DNA from: JAJRZL01 sp964557855
GTDB taxonomy: Bacteria > Zixibacteria > MSB-5A5 > GN15 > FEB-12
Length of the DNA: 64,000 nucleotides
Reading direction: 5' to 3'
Assembly (NCBI GenBank): GCA_964557855.1
Contig: CAZLBP010000003.1
Coordinates: 62,001 to 126,000 of the forward strand
The notes under the pieces are model-generated. The model did not search any database. It saw only the letters and a program-made list of their open reading frames with translations, and had not been told where the DNA came from. Both the position numbers and the translations under genes were made by a program. Shown one piece after another: positions 42,617 through 50,242 of this stretch. Position 1 is the first letter of the stretch. Each line of letters begins with the position of its first letter.

Positions 42617-43498
42617 CTACCGCGTCTGCAGCAACTCCTCCTTCGGAATCGCATCCGCCTGGATGCCCTTCATGGCCCCACCCAAACCACGCGATGCTTC
42701 AGCGACCAGAGCCGCATCCTGATAGTGCGTCGTGGCACTCACGATCGCCTTGCCGCGCTTCTCCGGATTGTCGGATTTGAAAATGCCGGAACCGACAAAG
42801 ACCGCCTCCGCCCCAAGAAACATGCACAGCGCCGCATCGGCCGGAGTAGCAATGCCACCGGCTGCAAAATTCGGCACCGGCAACTTGCCCAGCTCGACCA
42901 CTTTCTGCACGAGCTCTACAGGCACCTGCAACTCCTTGGCTACCGTGTACAATTCGTCTTTAGATCGAACCGTCAACGCCTTCATGGCCGCATTGATCTC
43001 GCGTAGATGCCGCACCGCATGGGACACATCGCCCGTCCCGGCCTCACCTTTCGTACGAATCATCGCCGCACCCTCAGCAATGCGACGCAGCGCCTCGCCC
43101 AGGTTGCGACAGCCGCACACGAACGGGACCTTGAACGGCCACTTGTCAACGTGATGCTTGTTGTCGGCCGGCGTAAGCACCTCGGACTCATCGATAAAAT
43201 CAACTTCCAGCGACTCGAGCACCCGCGCTTCGGCAAAATGACCGATACGGCACTTGGCCATCACCGGTATCGTCACCGTCCGCTTGATGTTCTCGATCAC
43301 GTCCGGATCCGCCATGCGTGCCACCCCGCCGTCGGCCCGTATATCCGATGGCACCCGTTCCAGGGCCATCACCGCGGCCGCACCGCTGTTCTCGGCGATT
43401 TTCGCCTGCTCGGCCGAGGTAACATCCATTATCACCCCGCCCTTGAGCATTTCCGCCAGCCCGACTTTGACTTTGTATTGTTTATCCGAGAAATTCAT
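42617..43498 (-). CDS. pdxS: Pyridoxal 5'-phosphate synthase lyase subunit PdxS
   Basis: 293 residues, the normal length. Makes PLP from ribose 5-phosphate, glyceraldehyde 3-phosphate and ammonia supplied by PdxT. Motifs: GLAEMLKGGVIMDVTSAEQAKIAE (split here), VMALERVPSDIRADGGVARM, VMAKCRIGHFAEARVLE, VCGCRNLGEALRRI, RTKGEAGTGDV (catalytic Lys) and NFAAGGIATPADAALCMFLG. The ATG at 43498 has AGGA eight bases upstream; the frame is open further but unconserved. It ends at a strong terminator before the RAYT, so it is transcribed separately from pdxT. Confidence 0.97.
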   Translation of the reverse strand: MNFSDKQYKVKVGLAEMLKGGVIMDVTSAEQAKIAENSGAAAVMALERVPSDIRADGGVARMADPDVIENIKRTVTIPVMAKCRIGHFAEARVLESLEVDFIDESEVLTPADNKHHVDKWPFKVPFVCGCRNLGEALRRIAEGAAMIRTKGEAGTGDVSHAVRHLREINAAMKALTVRSKDELYTVAKELQVPVELVQKVVELGKLPVPNFAAGGIATPADAALCMFLGAEAVFVGSGIFKSDNPEKRGKAIVSATTHYQDAALVAEASRGLGGAMKGIQADAIPKEELLQTR

Positions 43499-43612
43499 CA
43501 CCGTGTCCTTTAATCTAGCGCCCGGCATCAGGCATATATTGTAACAATCGAGTCCCGGTGCCCGTTCCGTCACGCGACGGTCAGTGGCCTTTCCGGGAAA
43601 CTTCCAAACCCT

Positions 43613-43642
43613 AATATAATTCGGAAGGGGGCTCGCATACAA
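43613..43642 (-). promoter_or_regulatory. Possible pdxS promoter
   Basis: Minus strand -10 TATATT (43618-43613, five of six) with a weak -35 TTGTAT (43642-43637) at 18 bases. The start would lie about 110 bases before the pdxS ATG. Confidence 0.35.
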
Positions 43643-43754
43643 GCCCCAAAATCAATCGCAGAGACTCTCGGCGGCGGGCAGGATCGGCGGTACTCGGCGA
43701 GACGCCGACAGCAGAGTTAAGTTCGTGTTTCCGGCTCAGTGATAAGCCGAGCTG

Positions 43755-44165
43755 CTAGCGACCTTTCTTGCGGTATTTGCCGAAATGCTGCCGGGTCAGC
43801 GCCTTCTTAAAAGAGTCCTCTTGCTGCTCCCAGAAACCGCGTAACTGACAATCGCCATATTGATCACAGGCGCAATTATCCGATTCTGTGCACAGATTCA
43901 AATGTACGGGACCGTCAATGGCTTCAATGACGTCCAAAAATGTGACCTCCTTCGGTTGGTGAGCCAGCCGATAGCCGCCGGTGACACCCTGGTACGAAAC
44001 CAGAATACCGGCCCGGGTCAAGTCCTTCAAAATCTTGGCCAGGAATTCCCGAGGTACCGATTCCGCCTCCGAAATGGAATTGATCGAGCCCAGCTTCCCT
44101 GACGGCAGGTTGGAGATATGCCTGATGGCGCGAAGGGCGTAGTCTGACTTTCTTGACAATCTCAT
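43755..44165 (-). CDS. Rrf2-family Fe-S-type transcriptional regulator
   Basis: 136 residues: winged helix at 1-80 (MRLSRKSDYALRAIRHISNL, VPREFLAKILKDLTRAGILVSYQGVTGGYRLA) and a C-terminal cysteine cluster (LNLCTESDNCACDQYGDCQL) suited to a 2Fe-2S or 4Fe-4S cluster, as in IscR, NsrR or RsrR. Divergent from an Fe-S biogenesis-type operon, it most likely senses Fe-S status. AAGGA precedes the ATG. A dyad overlapping its own promoter suggests autoregulation. Confidence 0.9.
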   Translation of the reverse strand: MRLSRKSDYALRAIRHISNLPSGKLGSINSISEAESVPREFLAKILKDLTRAGILVSYQGVTGGYRLAHQPKEVTFLDVIEAIDGPVHLNLCTESDNCACDQYGDCQLRGFWEQQEDSFKKALTRQHFGKYRKKGR

Positions 44166-44522
44166 TGCACATGTCCTTCATTGAGGGTTCTCGGTTTCAC
44201 ACTCTATACTTCCGGCAAAAAAGATCGTTCGCTCTTTCTTACCTTACTGGACCTATTATACGATAAAAGATGGTGATAGTCCACAAAAAAATCGACCGCG
44301 AACTAATATTTTCTTTGTTCAGCCATCTTGTCCAGTTTTATTGTGCGCCTTGTGCCTGGTCCTCCCGGAAACAGTACTAATATGAGCCACGGACTCACCT
44401 ATGTCAAAATGATTTTTCTCCGGAACAAATCCACACAAATTTAGTTAAGAATATCGATGCGGAAAGATCAACCGGCAGTAGTTCTGATAACTAATTAAAA
44501 GATAACGAGTAAGGAGAGCAAC
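44166..44522. other. Divergent control region between rrf2 and the iscA-like operon
   Basis: 357 bases, A+T-rich, no coding sequence. The rrf2 promoter is listed separately; the plus-strand iscA-like promoter could not be pinned down. AGTAAGGAGAG forms a strong ribosome site at its right end. Confidence 0.6.
44255..44283 (-). promoter_or_regulatory. rrf2 promoter with overlapping imperfect dyad
   Basis: Minus strand -35 TGGACT (44283-44278), 17-base spacer, -10 TATAAT (44260-44255, exact). TGGAC at the left (44249-44253) and GTCCA at the right (44279-44283) are inverted, each followed inward by TAT/ATA-like bases, so a regulator could cover the whole promoter. Confidence 0.55.
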
Positions 44523-44882
44523 ATGTCTCAACCTGCCAATACACAGCCGACCGAGCAGATCGTCAATATGACACCGGATGCCGTCCAGGAAGTGAAACGG
44601 CTTATGAACGCCGAGAAGGAAAAGCCCCATTACCTGCGGCTCGGTATTGCCGCCGGCGGCTGCTCTGGCATGAGCTACACCATGGCCTTCGATAACGACA
44701 AAGGCGAATTTGACCGCGAATTCGATTTTGACGGTCTCAAGGTGCTGGTGGACCTGAAGGCCCTCATGTACCTGTCAGGAACGACCGTGGAGTTCCAGAC
44801 CGGACTCATGGGCGGCGGCTTCAATTTCAGCAATCCCAACGCCAAACGCTCCTGCGGTTGCGGTTCGTCCTTCACTTGCTAA
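44523..44882 (+). CDS. IscA/ErpA-family iron-sulfur carrier
   Basis: 119 residues with the A-type carrier pattern: LRLGIAAGGCSGMSYTMAFD (first Cys in GGCSG) and the C-terminal SCGCGSSFTC (CxC pair plus one extra Cys). These proteins accept Fe-S clusters from a scaffold and hand them to targets. TAAGGAGAG gives a strong ribosome site. First gene of a three-gene operon with the DUF2480-like protein and a ferredoxin; no iscS or iscU is adjacent. Confidence 0.93.
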   Translation: MSQPANTQPTEQIVNMTPDAVQEVKRLMNAEKEKPHYLRLGIAAGGCSGMSYTMAFDNDKGEFDREFDFDGLKVLVDLKALMYLSGTTVEFQTGLMGGGFNFSNPNAKRSCGCGSSFTC

Positions 44883-44885
44883 CAA

Positions 44886-45152
44886 ATGTCACTCGAAGTC
44901 GTTGAACTGGAGCAGTTTATAAAAAACGGCCCGTTCCTCGAAGATGTGTTTGTAAATAGCATCAGGGAACACGATTGGCACAAGTACAACAATTCCAAGG
45001 TCCTTGTCAGAGGCTGTCAGAGCACCGTTGTCCCGCCTTGGGCTTACATGATGATTACCGCCCAACTGACCGGATTCGCCAAATCAGTTCGCTTCGGAAA
45101 CGAACACGATAATATCGTTGTCTTCCGCCGGAAAGTTGAAACTCCGCAGTAG
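44886..45152 (+). CDS. Short DUF2480-like protein
   Basis: 88 residues. FVNSIREHDWHKYNNSKVLVRGCQSTVVPPWAYMMITAQL resembles DUF2480 proteins of Bacteroidetes ('DWSQYQGK...C...D/A-IVP-WAYML'), but only that core is present; the family is usually about twice as long. One Cys sits next to the VPPWAYM motif. It starts three bases after the iscA-like stop without its own ribosome site, so translation is coupled. The role is unknown; position suggests Fe-S or redox work. Confidence 0.6.
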   Translation: MSLEVVELEQFIKNGPFLEDVFVNSIREHDWHKYNNSKVLVRGCQSTVVPPWAYMMITAQLTGFAKSVRFGNEHDNIVVFRRKVETPQ

Positions 45153-45210
45153 CCCGGAACGGTTAATACGTCAAAGAAGCTGTTGAATCAGGGAGGTTTT
45201 ATTTATATTT

Positions 45211-45537
45211 ATGAGTATGCCAAAGATCAAATTCTTGCCTCAGAATGTCGAAGTAGACGTACCGGAAGGTACCGCTATTCTTGATGCCGCTCTGGACAAT
45301 AATATTCAGATCGACCATAACTGCGGCGGAAATTGTGCCTGCTCGACTTGTCACGTCATTATTAACGAAGGATACGACACCCTCAATCCGGTGACCGAAG
45401 ATGAAGAAGACATGCTCGATGAAGCTGAAGGTCTGACCGACACCTCGCGGCTGGCATGTCAGAGCAAAGTGAAGTCCGATTTGGTAGTTACTATCCCGGA
45501 AAAAGAATCCCTCTGGGACGAAGACGACGTTTTCTAG
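45211..45537 (+). CDS. 2Fe-2S ferredoxin (adrenodoxin/Isc type)
   Basis: 108 residues with the four cluster cysteines in HNCGGNCACSTCHVII (C-x5-C-x2-C, allowing for the extra Cys) and RLACQSKV. The long 'TEDEEDMLDEAEGLTDTSRLACQ' helix region is typical of Isc-operon Fdx and adrenodoxin-like proteins, which give electrons to Fe-S assembly or monooxygenases. ATG at 45211 or 45217 are both possible; the GGGAGG lies somewhat far upstream of both. Last gene of the small operon. Confidence 0.93.
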   Translation: MSMPKIKFLPQNVEVDVPEGTAILDAALDNNIQIDHNCGGNCACSTCHVIINEGYDTLNPVTEDEEDMLDEAEGLTDTSRLACQSKVKSDLVVTIPEKESLWDEDDVF

Positions 45538-45675
45538 TCGAGACTTGACCACAGAAACCTCAGAGCAAGCTCTACAGCCGCCTTCTGACTTACATATTCC
45601 GCCCTCAACCATAAAACCCTCCCCGTAACTGCCGATAAATCACTCAAATACACTGATCTTGGGGAAATATCGGCC

Positions 45676-46440
45676 GTGGCGACAGTTTACCATCCCAGCG
45701 GTTATTCATTGGTTGAGCTCCTGGTGGTTATCATCATCGTGGGAGTTCTGGCGTCGGTCACGCTGACGTCACTGAACAACGCCAACGACGTCAGCAAGAC
45801 CGAAGAAACCAAAGCCGAGCTGCAACAGTTAGCCTGGGCCATTGCCGGCAACCCCGACCAGGTATCACACGGCATCAGAACTGACTTCGGTTACGTCGGA
45901 GACGTCGGGGCACTGCCTCCCAATCTCGATGCCCTGGTCGAAAACCCCGGAGGTTACAGTACCTGGGATGGGCCATATATTCACGATGATTTTTACCCGT
46001 CCCCAACAGCTGCTGCCACCGAATACAAGCTCGACGCCTGGGGAGCAGACTATGATTTCTCAGGCGGCATTCAGATTTCCGCCAATGCCGGCGGTTCACA
46101 AATCACTCAACAAATCGCCGGCTCTGCCGACGATCTCCTCAACAACTCCGTCACGCTTGTTGTCCTCGACCTCGACCACAGCCCTCCCGGAGACGACTAT
46201 AAGGACTCCGTCGACTGTGTGCTGACTTACCCCAACGGTTCCGGATCGACAACGTCTCTGACGGGCAACCCTGACGCGAGCGGCTTTTTGGAATACTCAG
46301 CGATCCCGATCGGCCAGCATCTGTTGCGGCTGATTTACGTCCCTACCGGCGACACCCTGACCCGCTATATCACTGTCATGCCGGGCCACGATTACTACGC
46401 AGAAGTGAATCTTCCGGACAACCTCTGGCCGGAGAACTGA
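45676..46440 (+). CDS. GspG-like prepilin 1 of the four-gene array
   Basis: 254 residues. GTG start; short leader ending G|YSLVELLVVIIIVGVLASV, the prepilin peptidase site with Glu5. Then comes the domain shared by all four neighbours: DFGYVGDVGALPPNLDAL, NPGGYSTWDGPYI and LDAWGADY (the last like the DPWGNPY of GspG). Residues 165-254 form a beta-sandwich-like segment (SPPGDDY...DSVDCVLTYPNGSGSTTSL...YSAIPIGQHLLRLIYVPTGDTLTRYITVMPG; split by variable residues) resembling carboxypeptidase-regulatory/transthyretin-type domains. A GGGGA lies 11 bases upstream. Probably a major or minor pilin; no assembly genes are nearby. Confidence 0.85.
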   Translation: MATVYHPSGYSLVELLVVIIIVGVLASVTLTSLNNANDVSKTEETKAELQQLAWAIAGNPDQVSHGIRTDFGYVGDVGALPPNLDALVENPGGYSTWDGPYIHDDFYPSPTAAATEYKLDAWGADYDFSGGIQISANAGGSQITQQIAGSADDLLNNSVTLVVLDLDHSPPGDDYKDSVDCVLTYPNGSGSTTSLTGNPDASGFLEYSAIPIGQHLLRLIYVPTGDTLTRYITVMPGHDYYAEVNLPDNLWPEN

Positions 46441-46465
46441 TACGAAAGACAGAGACAGGAATGAC

Positions 46466-48274
46466 ATGCGCCAACTGCAACAAGACAGCGGCTTCAGCCT
46501 GATTGAACTCACAGTGGTCATCGTAGTGGTCGGGATACTCCTTACGATGGCCATGCAGTCTGTCAATGTGCTCGTGAGGGACTCCCGAAGAACGGCCACG
46601 GAGCGAGAAATGGAGATGCTCGCTCATGCCATCGTCGGTCGGCCCGACATCACGACCGACGGCTACCGCTCCGATTTCGGATACGTCGGCGATGTCGGCG
46701 CCTTTCCCCCCGACCTCCAGGCACTGTATGAGAACCCCGGAGGCTACGCCACATGGGACGGACCGTATCTCCCTCCACGAATCGCCCAGGACTCGAACGG
46801 TTTCAAACTCGACGAATGGGGCGCCCCGTACACATACACCGGCGGCCTGACGATTACGTCCACCGGCAGCGGCAATTTCATCACCAGGAAGATTGCCGAC
46901 GACCTTGATGACTATCTCTGCAATACACTCAATGGCAACATCGAGGATGTCAATGGCAACCCGCCCGGAAACATCTACACGGATTCCATTGCGATTAAGT
47001 GTACTCGCCCCGACGGGACCGGCGGGCTTGAAATCAGTACATATGCCCCGGATTCAGCCGGCGCTTTTGTGCTCGACTCGGTACCGGTCGGTCGACACCG
47101 CCTGCTTATCATATACGAGCCTGCAGCGGATACGCTTGTTCGATATGCCACGATTCTGCCGCGGCACCGAGAGCCGAAAACGTATCGTTTCGCTTTCGCG
47201 TACTTCCCTGATGTCGAATCGTCGGGAACCGGGAGAAAATGCGAACTGATCGTGCAGTCCGACCGGGTCCCGGCAGACCTGAACGACTTTCCCGTCCTGC
47301 TGACAGAACAAAACCTCCCGGCCGAGATGCTCGATGCCGACGGCGCCCATCCCGCGCTCGATGGTGGTTATGACATATGGTTTTCCGCCGACGCCGTCGG
47401 CTCGACCCGCCTCCCCTGCCGGATCATCAGCTTCGTAACCCATAACGACCCGGCTGCTGCTGATGTCGAAATTTGGGTCCGCTTGCCTTCTATAGCCGGC
47501 GCAGCCAATACCCCCTTCTGGGTCTGGTACAACAGCGGCGACACCTTGTTGGCAAGCGAATCCGAACCATACGGCGCCCAGGCCGTCTGGGATTCAAATT
47601 TCGTTGTCATCCACCATCTGTCCGAAGATCCGACTGATCCGGCTCCTCAGTATTTCGATGCCACCGCTAACGACAACGACGGTACAGCTTATGGCTCCAT
47701 GTCCTCCGGCAACCAGAAGCCCGGTCAGATCGGCGGCTGCATGGACTTCGACGGCAACAACGATTATGTCCGGATTCCGAGCAACGGTGTGACGGTCACC
47801 CAATATGACATTACTATGGAAGGTTGGATATATCTTGAGAACCCCGGCGGCGACCAGAATCTGTTTCAACGAGGCTCCAACTACGCCCTGTGGGAAATCC
47901 GGGGTGGCGGTACACCGTACAACGTCTTCAATAACGGCACCTGGCAAAAATTCAATTTCGGCCACAACGCCGCCTGGTTCCTGAATGACTGGCACTATGT
48001 TGCCTGTACCTACGACGGCTTGATGGTGAAGACATACATCAACGGCCAACCGGACCGAACTTACCCCTATACCAGTCCCCTGGACCCCTATCGCAACAAC
48101 TACGATCTCGGGATAGGCGCCAACGCCGGTTGGAACACCGCTTACCTCAATGGACGAGCTGATGAAATCCGGGTCTCGAAGTCGGTCCGCACACCCGAGT
48201 GGATTGAAGCTTCCTTCAACACCCAAAGCAGTCCCGGAACATTTATCGTACCGGGTACTCCCGAGACGCCATAG
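46466..48274 (+). CDS. Prepilin 2 fused to DUF2341 and LamG lectin-like domains
   Basis: 602 residues. Prepilin N-terminus G|FSLIELTVVIVVVGILLTM; shared motif DFGYVGDVGAFPPDLQAL, NPGGYATWDGPYL, LDEWGAPY; the same beta-sandwich (VPVGRHRLLIIYEPAADTLVRYATILP) to about residue 240. Then a DUF2341-like region (FPVLLTEQNLPAEML...IWFSADAVGSTRLPCRI...FWVWYNSGDT, about 260-370) and a concanavalin A/LamG domain (GGCMDFDGNNDYVRIPS, ITMEGWIYLEN, WHYVACTYDGLMVKTYING, ADEIRVSKSVRTPEWI, about 420-600). This looks like a tip adhesin presented on a pilus. AGGA precedes the ATG. Confidence 0.85.
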   Translation: MRQLQQDSGFSLIELTVVIVVVGILLTMAMQSVNVLVRDSRRTATEREMEMLAHAIVGRPDITTDGYRSDFGYVGDVGAFPPDLQALYENPGGYATWDGPYLPPRIAQDSNGFKLDEWGAPYTYTGGLTITSTGSGNFITRKIADDLDDYLCNTLNGNIEDVNGNPPGNIYTDSIAIKCTRPDGTGGLEISTYAPDSAGAFVLDSVPVGRHRLLIIYEPAADTLVRYATILPRHREPKTYRFAFAYFPDVESSGTGRKCELIVQSDRVPADLNDFPVLLTEQNLPAEMLDADGAHPALDGGYDIWFSADAVGSTRLPCRIISFVTHNDPAAADVEIWVRLPSIAGAANTPFWVWYNSGDTLLASESEPYGAQAVWDSNFVVIHHLSEDPTDPAPQYFDATANDNDGTAYGSMSSGNQKPGQIGGCMDFDGNNDYVRIPSNGVTVTQYDITMEGWIYLENPGGDQNLFQRGSNYALWEIRGGGTPYNVFNNGTWQKFNFGHNAAWFLNDWHYVACTYDGLMVKTYINGQPDRTYPYTSPLDPYRNNYDLGIGANAGWNTAYLNGRADEIRVSKSVRTPEWIEASFNTQSSPGTFIVPGTPETP

Positions 48275-48284
48275 AAGAGTTGCA

Positions 48285-49511
48285 ATGAAAACCACGGAAA
48301 ATATTAACAATCGTCACAGCATTTGCTGTTCAAGTTCCTCTTCCAGCGGCATCACCCTCATCGAACTGGTACTCACGATCGTCCTGATGGGCATCCTTGT
48401 CACGGTCACCTTCCGGTCCGCCGGCTACGTCGACTTCACATCCAAAACCGAAGAAACAAAACAGGAAATGGACATGCTGGCCGAAGCCATAGTCGGCAAC
48501 CCCGAGCTGCACAACAACGGTGTCCGCACTGATTTCGGATACATCGGCGACGTCGGTTCTCTGCCGCCTAATCTGGACGCTCTGGTGCAGAATCCCGGCG
48601 GCTACAGTACGTGGCAAGGGCCCTACTTTGCCAGGCGCTTCTCTCAGATTACCGATGATCATAGAAAGAACGCCTGGGGCAAAGCGTATGCCTACAGCGC
48701 CGGTACCACCGTCAGCTCCCCCCCGGATACCTTACCCGGCGGCGGCTGCAGCGGCGTGACGGTCACCGGCGAAATCGTGAAGACCTACGCCAACTCCACC
48801 GGCGATCTCCTTCGTAACCGGGTTCGCGGAACTATTCTGGATCTCGACGGCACCCCGCCCGGCGCCATCCACTGCGACTCGCTTCTTATTCGCCTCACTA
48901 TCCCCAACGGCATCGGAGGTACGCTGGTCAAGAATTCCAACACGGACATCGGAGGGTTTTTTCAGTTCGATTCCATTCCCATCGGCAATCATGACCTGGA
49001 GATCATATATGAACCGGACGTGGACACTCTCAGGCGGTTCGTTTCCGTGTTGCCCAATTCCGCACTTCACAGGCAATATCGGTTGTCTGAAAACGTCTGG
49101 TTTGATACTTCCGGTGCCAGCGGAGGAGGCGGCATTGAGAAACTTGCCAGCTCCGATTCGCTCTACGCCGACTGCCACGGCTTCTTTTTCTGGATTACCA
49201 ATACCGCCGATACGACCATCAGAGTCGATTCGGTTTCACTCACCTGGTCCTCACCGACCGCCTACTACCGCTATGTGAAATGGAACGGCTCCACTGTCTT
49301 CAATCGGACCAATCCAAAAGCTGCGTCGGGAGAGACAGTCTCTCTCTCGAGCACACAGACCATCTCCTCCGGTCAGAACCTCAGAGTCGATTTCGACTTC
49401 TTCAAGTCCCAGCCCACCGGCGGCCCCGATGTTGATATGAATAACACTGCATTTACGGTCGACTTCTTCATCGGCGCACCTCTCAATGTCAGCACTGGAG
49501 GCTGCCCATGA
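48285..49511 (+). CDS. GspG-like prepilin 3 with Cys/Ser leader and C-terminal extra domain
   Basis: 408 residues. The ATG at 48285 has GAAGAG upstream. An unusual 22-residue leader (ICCSSSSSSG) ends before G|ITLIELVLTIVLMGILVTV. Shared motif: DFGYIGDVGSLPPNLDAL, NPGGYSTWQGPYF, KNAWGKAY; shared beta-sandwich with FDSIPIGNHDLEIIYEPDVDTLRRFVSVLP. A further beta-rich domain of about 110 residues (HGFFFWITNTADTTIRVDSVSLTW...GQNLRVDFDFF) is unique to this member. The stop overlaps the next start as ATGA. Confidence 0.83.
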   Translation: MKTTENINNRHSICCSSSSSSGITLIELVLTIVLMGILVTVTFRSAGYVDFTSKTEETKQEMDMLAEAIVGNPELHNNGVRTDFGYIGDVGSLPPNLDALVQNPGGYSTWQGPYFARRFSQITDDHRKNAWGKAYAYSAGTTVSSPPDTLPGGGCSGVTVTGEIVKTYANSTGDLLRNRVRGTILDLDGTPPGAIHCDSLLIRLTIPNGIGGTLVKNSNTDIGGFFQFDSIPIGNHDLEIIYEPDVDTLRRFVSVLPNSALHRQYRLSENVWFDTSGASGGGGIEKLASSDSLYADCHGFFFWITNTADTTIRVDSVSLTWSSPTAYYRYVKWNGSTVFNRTNPKAASGETVSLSSTQTISSGQNLRVDFDFFKSQPTGGPDVDMNNTAFTVDFFIGAPLNVSTGGCP

Positions 49512-50242
49512 ACCATACGCGAACACAACACGGCTTCACACTCATGGAGCTGGTCGTAATAATCATCCTTATCGGGGTGCTGGCCACCGTGGCCACCAGA
49601 GAAATGACTCCTTCTATCGAGACGGCCAAAGTCGAACAGACTAAGAAGGAACTGGACCAACTGGCCTTCGCCGTTGTCGGCAATCCCGCTCTGTATACCA
49701 ACGGCGCCCGGGCCAATTTTGGCTATGTCGGAGACGTGGGCGCGCTCCCCCCGGACGTAAACGCCCTGGCGGTCAACCCGGGAAGCTTCACCACCTGGGA
49801 CGGACCCTATATTGATGCCGGCGCCGAGGGAAGCGGGCACCTCACCGATGCCTGGGGAGCGAACTACCAGCTGATAGACACTGTTGTCAGATCCGTCGGG
49901 TCCGGTACCAACATTGACAAACTATTCGCCGGTAGCTCCGCTGAACTGCTAAACAACACCGTGTCCGGATTCATTGTCGACGCCAACAGCCAGCCGCCCG
50001 GCACAGCTTATACGGATTCCATTACCCTTCTTATCACCTGCCCCGACGGCTCCGGCGGTACAACTAACCTCACCACCACCCCTGCCCCCGACGGCCTCTT
50101 TACAGTAGCGAATATCCCCATCGGCAACCATACCGTCACCATCATTTATCACCCTGATTCCGATACCGTGAAATACCCCGTATCCATCCTGCCGGGGCGG
50201 ACTTCCAAATTGGACATCATCTTCCCGGCTGACTTATGGTAA
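49508..50242 (+). CDS. GspG-like prepilin 4 of the array
   Basis: 244 residues. G|FTLMELVVIIILIGVLATV, NFGYVGDVGALPPDVNAL, NPGSFTTWDGPYI, TDAWGANY, then the shared beta-sandwich (SITLLITCPDGSGGTTNL, VANIPIGNHTVTIIYHPDSDTVKYPVSILPG). Close to member 1 in size and layout. Its start overlaps member 3 by four bases and its end runs nine bases into the convergent glycosyltransferase gene, so it closes the array. Confidence 0.85.
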   Translation: MNHTRTQHGFTLMELVVIIILIGVLATVATREMTPSIETAKVEQTKKELDQLAFAVVGNPALYTNGARANFGYVGDVGALPPDVNALAVNPGSFTTWDGPYIDAGAEGSGHLTDAWGANYQLIDTVVRSVGSGTNIDKLFAGSSAELLNNTVSGFIVDANSQPPGTAYTDSITLLITCPDGSGGTTNLTTTPAPDGLFTVANIPIGNHTVTIIYHPDSDTVKYPVSILPGRTSKLDIIFPADLW

